A stretch of 64,000 nt of DNA. Source: Rhabditoides inermis. Taxonomy: Eukaryota; Nematoda; Chromadorea; Rhabditida; Rhabditidae. Location: the NCBI GenBank assembly GCA_963966185.1, contig CAWZYM010000402.1, positions 545,001 to 609,000 of the forward strand, read 5' to 3'. Below, one piece after another: positions 58,838 through 64,000 of the stretch. The notes under the pieces were generated by a model. That model had not been told where the DNA came from, searched no databases, and saw nothing but the letters and a program-made list of their open reading frames with translations. The position numbers and the translations under genes are program-made. The first letter of the stretch is position 1; every line of letters starts with the position of its first letter.

Positions 58838-58922
58838 TGCTCCATGGGAGGATCGAACTCCCGACCTCGGCATTTCTTACAACATATAAGTACCACGCGC
58901 TAACCGACTGCGCCAATGGAGC
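58838..58922 (-). tRNA. tRNA-Ile(UAU), unit R33
   Basis: Complete Ile gene. Confidence 0.92.
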
Positions 58923-59039
58923 ACGTTTTAGCAATGCAGTGTTCCGAATTCGATTTCTCTCGTATTTCATTTGACAACATCTCGACTCGATTTCAGTAAA
59001 CACACTGTCATGCGTTGTAGACAGCAAGTATTAAACGCA

Positions 59040-59152
59040 GCACGGATGGCCGAGTGGTCTAAGGCGCCAGACTCAAGCGATCGCTTCATACGAGCATGTG
59101 TGGGCATTCTGGTATCGGAAACGATGCGTGGGTTCGAACCCCACTCTGTGCA
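59040..59152 (+). tRNA. tRNA-Leu(CAA), unit R34
   Basis: Acceptor G.U pair as R14. Confidence 0.88.
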
Positions 59153-59199
59153 AATCTTTTACCAAAATGTTTTGGCAGTACACTGAACAACAAAACTTT

Positions 59200-59284
59200 T
59201 GCTCCATGGGAGGATCGAACTCCCGACCTCGGCATTTCTTACAACATATAAGTACCACGCGCTAACCGACTGCGCCAATGGAGC
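59200..59284 (-). tRNA. tRNA-Ile(UAU), unit R34
   Basis: Complete Ile gene. Confidence 0.92.
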
Positions 59285-59401
59285 ACGTTTTAGCAATGCA
59301 ATGTTCCGAATTCGATTTCTCTCGTATTTCATTTGACAACATCTCGACTCGATTTCAGTAAACACACTCTCATGCATTGTAGACTGCAAGTATTAAACGC
59401 A

Positions 59402-59514
59402 GCACGGATGGCCGAGTGGTCTAAGGCGCCAGACTCAAGCGATCGCTTCATACGAGCATGTGTGGGCATTCTGGTATCGGTAACGATGCGTGGGTTCGAA
59501 CCCCACTCCGTGCA
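59402..59514 (+). tRNA. tRNA-Leu(CAA), unit R35
   Basis: Variable-arm change as R15. Confidence 0.88.
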
Positions 59515-59561
59515 AATCTTTTGCCAAAATGTAGTGGCAGTACACTGAACAACAAAACTTT

Positions 59562-59646
59562 GGCTCCAAGGGAGGATCGAACTCCCGACCTCGGCATTTC
59601 TTACAACATATAAGTACCACGCGCTAACCGACTGCGCCAATGGAAC
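59562..59646 (-). tRNA. tRNA-Ile(UAU), unit R35, degenerate
   Basis: Same acceptor damage as R15. Confidence 0.55.
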
Positions 59647-59763
59647 TCGTTTTAGCAATGCAGTGTTCCGAATTCGATTTCTCTCGTATTTCATTTGACA
59701 ACATCTCGACTCGATTTCAGTAAACACCCTCTCATGCATTGTAGACAGCAAGCAGTAAACGCA

Positions 59764-59876
59764 GCACGGATGGCCGAGTGGTCTAAGGCGCCAGACTCAA
59801 GCGATCGCTTCATACGAGCATGTGTGGGCATTCTGGTATCGGAAACGATGCGTGGGTTCGAACCCCACTCCGTGCA
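59764..59876 (+). tRNA. tRNA-Leu(CAA), unit R36
   Basis: Complete Leu gene in the hybrid R16/R17 unit. Confidence 0.92.
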
Positions 59877-59923
59877 AATTTTTTGCCAAAATGTATTGGC
59901 AGTACTCTGAACAACAAAACTTT

Positions 59924-60008
59924 TGCTCCATGGGAGGATCGAACTCCCGACCTCGGCATTTCTTACAACATATAAGTACCACGCGCTAACCGACTGCGCC
60001 AATGGAGC
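59924..60008 (-). tRNA. tRNA-Ile(UAU), unit R36
   Basis: Complete Ile gene. Confidence 0.92.
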
Positions 60009-60125
60009 ACGTTTTAGCAATGCAGTGTTCCGAATTCGATTTCTCTCGTATTTCATTTGACAACATCTCGACTCGATTTCAGTGAACACACTCTCATGCA
60101 TTGAAGACAGCAAATAGTAAACGCA

Positions 60126-60238
60126 GCACGGATGGCCGAGGGGTCTAAGGCGCCAGACTCAAGCGATCGCTTCATACGAGCATGTGTGGGCATTCTGATA
60201 TCGGAAACGTTGCGTGGGTTCGAACCTCACTCCGTGCA
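60126..60238 (+). tRNA. tRNA-Leu(CAA), unit R37, weakened
   Basis: Stem changes as R8 plus T-to-G in the D loop (A box). Confidence 0.65.
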
Positions 60239-60285
60239 AATCTTTTACCAAAATGTTTTGGCAGTACACTGAACAACAAAACTTT

Positions 60286-60370
60286 TGCTCCATGGGAGGA
60301 TCGAACTCCCGACCTCGGCATTTCTTACAACATATAAGTACCACGCGCTAACCGACTGCGCCAATGGAGC
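60286..60370 (-). tRNA. tRNA-Ile(UAU), unit R37
   Basis: Complete Ile gene. Confidence 0.92.
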
Positions 60371-60487
60371 ACGTTTTAGCAATGCAGTGTTCCGAATTCG
60401 ATTTCTCTCGTATTTCATTTGACAACATCTCGACTCGATTTCAGTAAACACACTCTCATGCATTGTAGACAGCAAGCAGTAAACGCA

Positions 60488-60600
60488 GCACGGATGGCCG
60501 AGTGGTCTAAGGCGCCAGACTCAAGCGATCGCTTCATACGAGCATGTGTGGGCATTCTGGTATCGGAAACGATGCGTGGGTTCGAACCCCACTCCGTGCA
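60488..60600 (+). tRNA. tRNA-Leu(CAA), unit R38
   Basis: Complete Leu gene. Confidence 0.92.
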
Positions 60601-60647
60601 AACCTTTTGCCAAAATGTATTGGCAGTACTCTGAACAACAAAACTTT

Positions 60648-60732
60648 TGCTCTATGGGAGGATCGAACTCCCGACCTCGGCATTTCTTACAACATATAAG
60701 TACCACGCGCTAACCGACTGCGCCAACGGAGC
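60648..60732 (-). tRNA. tRNA-Ile(UAU), unit R38
   Basis: Acceptor changes as R16. Confidence 0.75.
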
Positions 60733-60849
60733 ACGTTTTAGCAATGCAGTGTTCCGAATTCGATTTCTCTCGTATTTCATTTGACAACATCTCGACTCGA
60801 TTTCAGTAAACACACTCTCATGCATTGTAGACAGCAAGCAGTAAACGCA

Positions 60850-60962
60850 GCACGGATGGCCGAGTGGTCTAAGGCGCCAGACTCAAGCGATCGCTTCATA
60901 CGAGCATGTGTGGGGATTCTGGTATCGGAAACGATGCGTGGGTTCGAACCCCACTCCGTGCA
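60850..60962 (+). tRNA. tRNA-Leu(CAA), unit R39
   Basis: One intron base changed; otherwise complete. Confidence 0.9.
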
Positions 60963-61009
60963 AATATTTTACCAAAATGTTTTGGCAGTACACTGAACAA
61001 CAAAACTTT

Positions 61010-61094
61010 TGCTCCATGGGAGGATCGAACTCCCGACCTCGCCATTTCTTACAACATATAAGTACCACGCGCTAACCGACTGCGCCAATGGAGC
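61010..61094 (-). tRNA. tRNA-Ile(UAU), unit R39
   Basis: One anticodon-stem substitution. Confidence 0.8.
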
Positions 61095-61211
61095 ACTTTT
61101 TAGCAATGCAGTGTTCCGAATTCGATTTCTCTCGTATTTCATTTGACAACAACTCGACTCGATTTCAGTAAACACACTCTCATGCATTGTAGACAGCAAG
61201 TAGTAAACGCA

Positions 61212-61324
61212 GCACGGATGGCCGAGTGGTCTAAGGCGCCAGACTCAAGCAATCGCTTCATACGAGCATGTGTGGTCATTCTGGTATCGGAAACGATGCG
61301 TGGGTTCGAACCCCACTCCGTGCA
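61212..61324 (+). tRNA. tRNA-Leu(CAA), unit R40
   Basis: Two intron bases changed. Confidence 0.88.
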
Positions 61325-61371
61325 AATCTTTTGCCAAAATGTATTGGCAGTACTCTGAACAACAAAACTTT

Positions 61372-61456
61372 TGCTCCATGGGAGGATCGAACTCCCGACC
61401 TCGGCATTTCTTACAACATATAAGTACCACGCGCTAACCGACTGCGCCAATGGAGC
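61372..61456 (-). tRNA. tRNA-Ile(UAU), unit R40
   Basis: Complete Ile gene. Confidence 0.92.
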
Positions 61457-61573
61457 ACGTTTTAGCAATGCAGTGTTCCGAATTCGATTTCTCTCGTATT
61501 TCATTTGACAACATCTCGACTCGATTTCAGTAAACACACTCTCATGCATTGTAGACAGCAAGTAGTAAACGCA

Positions 61574-61686
61574 GCACGGATGGCCGAGTGGTCTAAGGCG
61601 CCAGACTAAAGCGATCGCTTCATACGAGCATGTGTGGGCATTCTGGTATCGGAAACGATGCGTGGGTTCGAACCCCACTCCGTGCA
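61574..61686 (+). tRNA. tRNA-Leu body with AAA anticodon, unit R41
   Basis: Third AAA-anticodon copy. Confidence 0.82.
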
Positions 61687-61733
61687 AATCTTTTGCCAAA
61701 ATGTATTGGCAGTACTCTGAACAACAAAACTTC

Positions 61734-61822
61734 TGCTCCATGGGAGGATCGAACTCCCGACCTCGGCATTTCTTACAACATATAAGTACATACCACGCGC
61801 TAACCGACTGCGCCAATGGAGC
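61734..61822 (-). tRNA. tRNA-Ile(UAU), unit R41, 4-nt insertion
   Basis: As R23. Confidence 0.6.
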
Positions 61823-61939
61823 ACGTTTTAGCAATGCAGTGTTCCGAATTCGATTTCTCTCGTATTTCATTTGACAACATCTCGACTCGATTTCAGTGAA
61901 CACACTCTCATGCATTGAAGACAGCAAATAGTAAACGCA

Positions 61940-62052
61940 GCACGGATGGCCGAGTGGTCTAAGGCGCCAGACTCAAGCGATCGCTTCATACAAGCATGTG
62001 TGGGCATTCTGGTATCGGAAACGATGCGTGGGTTCGAACCCCACTCCGTGCA
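61940..62052 (+). tRNA. tRNA-Leu(CAA), unit R42
   Basis: One intron base changed. Confidence 0.9.
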
Positions 62053-62099
62053 AATCTTTTACCAAAATGTTTTGGCAGTACACTGAACAACAAAACTTT

Positions 62100-62185
62100 T
62101 GCTCCATGGGAGGATCGAACTCCCGACCTCGGCATTTCTTAACAACATATAAGTACCACGCGCTAACCGACTGCGCCAATGGAGC
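62100..62185 (-). tRNA. tRNA-Ile(UAU), unit R42
   Basis: 12-nt intron, as R24. Confidence 0.85.
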
Positions 62186-62302
62186 ACGTTTTAGCAATGC
62201 AGTGTTCCGAATTCGATTTCTCTCGTATTTCATTTGACAACATCTCGACTCGATTTCAGTGAACACACTCTCATGCATTGAAGACAGCAAATAGTAAACG
62301 CA

Positions 62303-62415
62303 GCACGGATGGCCGAGTGGTCTAAGGCGCCAGACTCAAGCGATCGCTTCATACAAGCATGTGTGGGCATTCTGGTATCGGAAACGATGCGTGGGTTCGA
62401 ACCCCACTCCGTGCA
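62303..62415 (+). tRNA. tRNA-Leu(CAA), unit R43
   Basis: One intron base changed. Confidence 0.9.
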
Positions 62416-62462
62416 AATCTTTTACCAAAATGTTTTGGCAGTACACTGAACAACAAAACTTT

Positions 62463-62547
62463 TGCTCCATGGGAGGATCGAACTCCCGACCTCGGCATTT
62501 CTTACAACATATAAGTACCACGCGCTAACCGACTGCGCCAATGGAGC
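62463..62547 (-). tRNA. tRNA-Ile(UAU), unit R43
   Basis: Complete Ile gene. Confidence 0.92.
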
Positions 62548-62664
62548 ACGTTTTAGCAATGCAGTGTTCCGAATTCGATTTTTCTCGTATTTCATTTGAC
62601 AACATCTCGACTCGATTTCAGTAAACACACTCTCATGCATTGTAGACAGCAAGCAGTAAACGCA

Positions 62665-62777
62665 GCACGGATGGCCGAGTGGTCTAAGGCGCCAGACTCA
62701 AGCGATCGCTTCATACGAGCATGTGTGGGCATTCTGGTATCGGAAACGATGCGTGGGTTCGAACCCCACTCCGTGCA
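62665..62777 (+). tRNA. tRNA-Leu(CAA), unit R44
   Basis: Complete Leu gene. Confidence 0.92.
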
Positions 62778-62824
62778 AATCTTTTGCCAAAATGTATTGG
62801 CAATACTCTGAACAACAAAACTTT

Positions 62825-62909
62825 TGCTCCATGGGAGGATCGAACTCCCGACCTCGGCATTTCTTACAACATATAAGTACCACGCGCTAACCGACTGCGC
62901 CAATGGAGC
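62825..62909 (-). tRNA. tRNA-Ile(UAU), unit R44
   Basis: Complete Ile gene. Confidence 0.92.
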
Positions 62910-63026
62910 ACGTTTTAGCAATGCAGTGTTCCGAATTCGATTTCTCTCGTATTTCATTTGACAACATCTCGACTCGATTTCAGTAAACACACTCTCATGC
63001 ATTGAAGACAGCAAATAGTAAACGCA

Positions 63027-63139
63027 GCACGGATGGCCGAGTGGTCTAAGGCGCCAGACTCAAGCGATCGCTTCATACGAGCATGTGTGGGCATTCTGAT
63101 ATCGGAAACGTTGCGTGGGTTCGAACCTCACTCCGTGCA
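63027..63139 (+). tRNA. tRNA-Leu(CAA), unit R45, weakened
   Basis: Stem changes as R8. Confidence 0.7.
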
Positions 63140-63186
63140 AATCTTTTACCAAAATGTTTTGGCAGTACACTGAACAACAAAACTTT

Positions 63187-63270
63187 TGCTCCATGGGAGG
63201 ATCGACTCCCGACCTCGGCATTTCTTACAACATATAAGTACCACGCGCTAACCGACTGCGCCAATGGAGC
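63187..63270 (-). tRNA. tRNA-Ile(UAU), unit R45, T loop short
   Basis: One base lost in the T arm (84 bp); likely weak. Confidence 0.7.
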
Positions 63271-63387
63271 ACGTTTTAGCAATGCAGTGTTCCGAATTCG
63301 ATTTTTCTCGTTATTCATTTGACAACATCTCGACTTGATTTCAGTAAACACACTCTCATGCATTGTAGACAGCAAGTAGTAAACGCA

Positions 63388-63500
63388 GCACAGATGGCCG
63401 AGTGGTCTAAGGCGCCAGACTCAAGCGATCGCTTCATACAAGCATGTGTGGGCATTCTGGTATCGGAAACGATGCTTGGGTTCGAACCCCACTCCGTGCA
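63388..63500 (+). tRNA. tRNA-Leu(CAA), unit R46, weakened
   Basis: Acceptor G5-to-A and first T-stem base G-to-T leave two mismatches. Confidence 0.7.
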
Positions 63501-63546
63501 AATCTTTTGCCAAATGTATTGGCAGTACTCTGAACAACAAAACTTT

Positions 63547-63631
63547 TGCTCCATGGGAGGATCGAACTCCCGACCTCGGCATTTCTTACAACATATAAGT
63601 ACCACGCGCTAACGGACTGCGCCAATGGAGC
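63547..63631 (-). tRNA. tRNA-Ile(UAU), unit R46
   Basis: One D-loop change. Confidence 0.85.
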
Positions 63632-63748
63632 ACGTTTTAGCAATGCAAAGTTCCGAATTCGATTTCTCTCGTATTTCATTTGACAACTTCTCGACTCGAT
63701 TTCAGTAAACACACTCTCATGCATTGTAGACAGCAAGTAGTAAACGCA

Positions 63749-63861
63749 GCACGGATGGCCGAGTGGTCTAAGGCGCCAGACTCAAGCGATCGCTTCATAC
63801 GAGCATGTGTGGGCATTCTGGTATCGGAAACGATGCGTGGGTTCGAACCCCACTCCGTGCA
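63749..63861 (+). tRNA. tRNA-Leu(CAA), unit R47
   Basis: Complete Leu gene. Confidence 0.92.
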
Positions 63862-63908
63862 AATCTTTTGCCAAAAAGTATTGGCAGTACTCTGAACAAC
63901 AAAACTTT

Positions 63909-63993
63909 TGCTCCATGGGAGGATCGAACTCCCGACCTCGGCATTTCTTACAACATATAAGTACCACGCGCTAACCGACTGCGCCAATGGAGC
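63909..63993 (-). tRNA. tRNA-Ile(UAU), unit R47
   Basis: Complete Ile gene; last in the window. Confidence 0.92.
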
Positions 63994-64000
63994 ACGTTTT

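Larger units (their letters stand above)
47074..64000. repeat. Tandem tRNA-Leu/tRNA-Ile array, right part (units R1-R47)
   Basis: Forty-seven units, mostly 362 bp (also 360, 361, 363, 366). Marker variants show larger repeats. R21-R25 and R26-R30 are copies 1815 bp apart; R14-R19 recur as R34-R38, where R36 joins the front of R16 to the back of R17; R41-R43 match R23-R25. The array runs past the window end. Confidence 0.97.

Noticed and set aside
54613..61927. 262-codon frames at three places in the right array
   Set aside because: They arise where small length changes link two unit frames; they also run over tRNA genes.
47074..64000. CRISPR-like array
   Set aside because: Repeats are contiguous 362-bp units with tRNA genes and no spacers; eukaryotic context.

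Overview
The window is animal nuclear DNA. The evidence is intron-bearing eukaryotic tRNA genes, GT-AG introns with GTGAGT-type donors, TATA boxes and AATAAA signals, and three classes of metazoan transposable element. The species cannot be fixed from sequence alone; an invertebrate is my best guess. No ordinary host protein-coding gene is visible.

Layout. (1) Bases 1-6205 and 47074-64000 are two parts of one tandem array with a basic unit of about 362 bp. Each unit holds a tRNA-Leu gene on + (29-nt intron) and a tRNA-Ile(UAU) gene on - (11-nt intron), pointing at each other. I count 64 Leu-type and 64 Ile-type genes (units L1-L17 on the left, R1-R47 on the right). (2) The array is split at base 6205 by a CR1-like LINE (6206-47072, duplicated target CAAGT). 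It has an ORF1 and a now-broken ORF2 with APE endonuclease and reverse transcriptase. (3) The LINE is split in its endonuclease domain by a Polinton/Maverick-type element (7836-43001, 6-bp target duplication GTCCTC, AG...CT ends). (4) The Polinton is split in turn by a complete 12-kb Ty3/Gypsy-type LTR retrotransposon (19081-31091, minus orientation, 597-bp LTRs with no difference seen by eye, target duplication GCAT). Once these are removed in order, each host sequence reads through again.

The Polinton is the most unusual object. It is a giant palindrome: two arms of about 11.5 kb in inverted order around a 73-bp centre. Each arm carries integrase, packaging ATPase, major capsid, minor capsid (penton), a pVI/pX-like protein, an adenovirus-type cysteine protease and several small proteins. 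No protein-primed DNA polymerase is present. The centre is the tail of the last exon of a TK1-type thymidine kinase gene with its splice acceptor. The arms meet at short inverted microhomology. This is the structure expected of a snap-back (fold-back) defective viral genome that was then integrated. The right arm has intact genes; the left arm has a frameshifted penton gene and a protease broken by the LTR element.

The LTR retrotransposon also shows unusual organisation. Its Gag start codon overlaps a splice donor (ATGCCAG|GTGAGC). Splicing from it is in phase with an acceptor just upstream of pol, and separately in phase with a three-exon accessory gene downstream of pol that can encode about 256 residues. 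Seven copies of a short hairpin with compensatory stem changes lie along the element in one orientation. Gag-Pro contains a signal-peptide/ectodomain/membrane-anchor module between the zinc knuckles and the protease.
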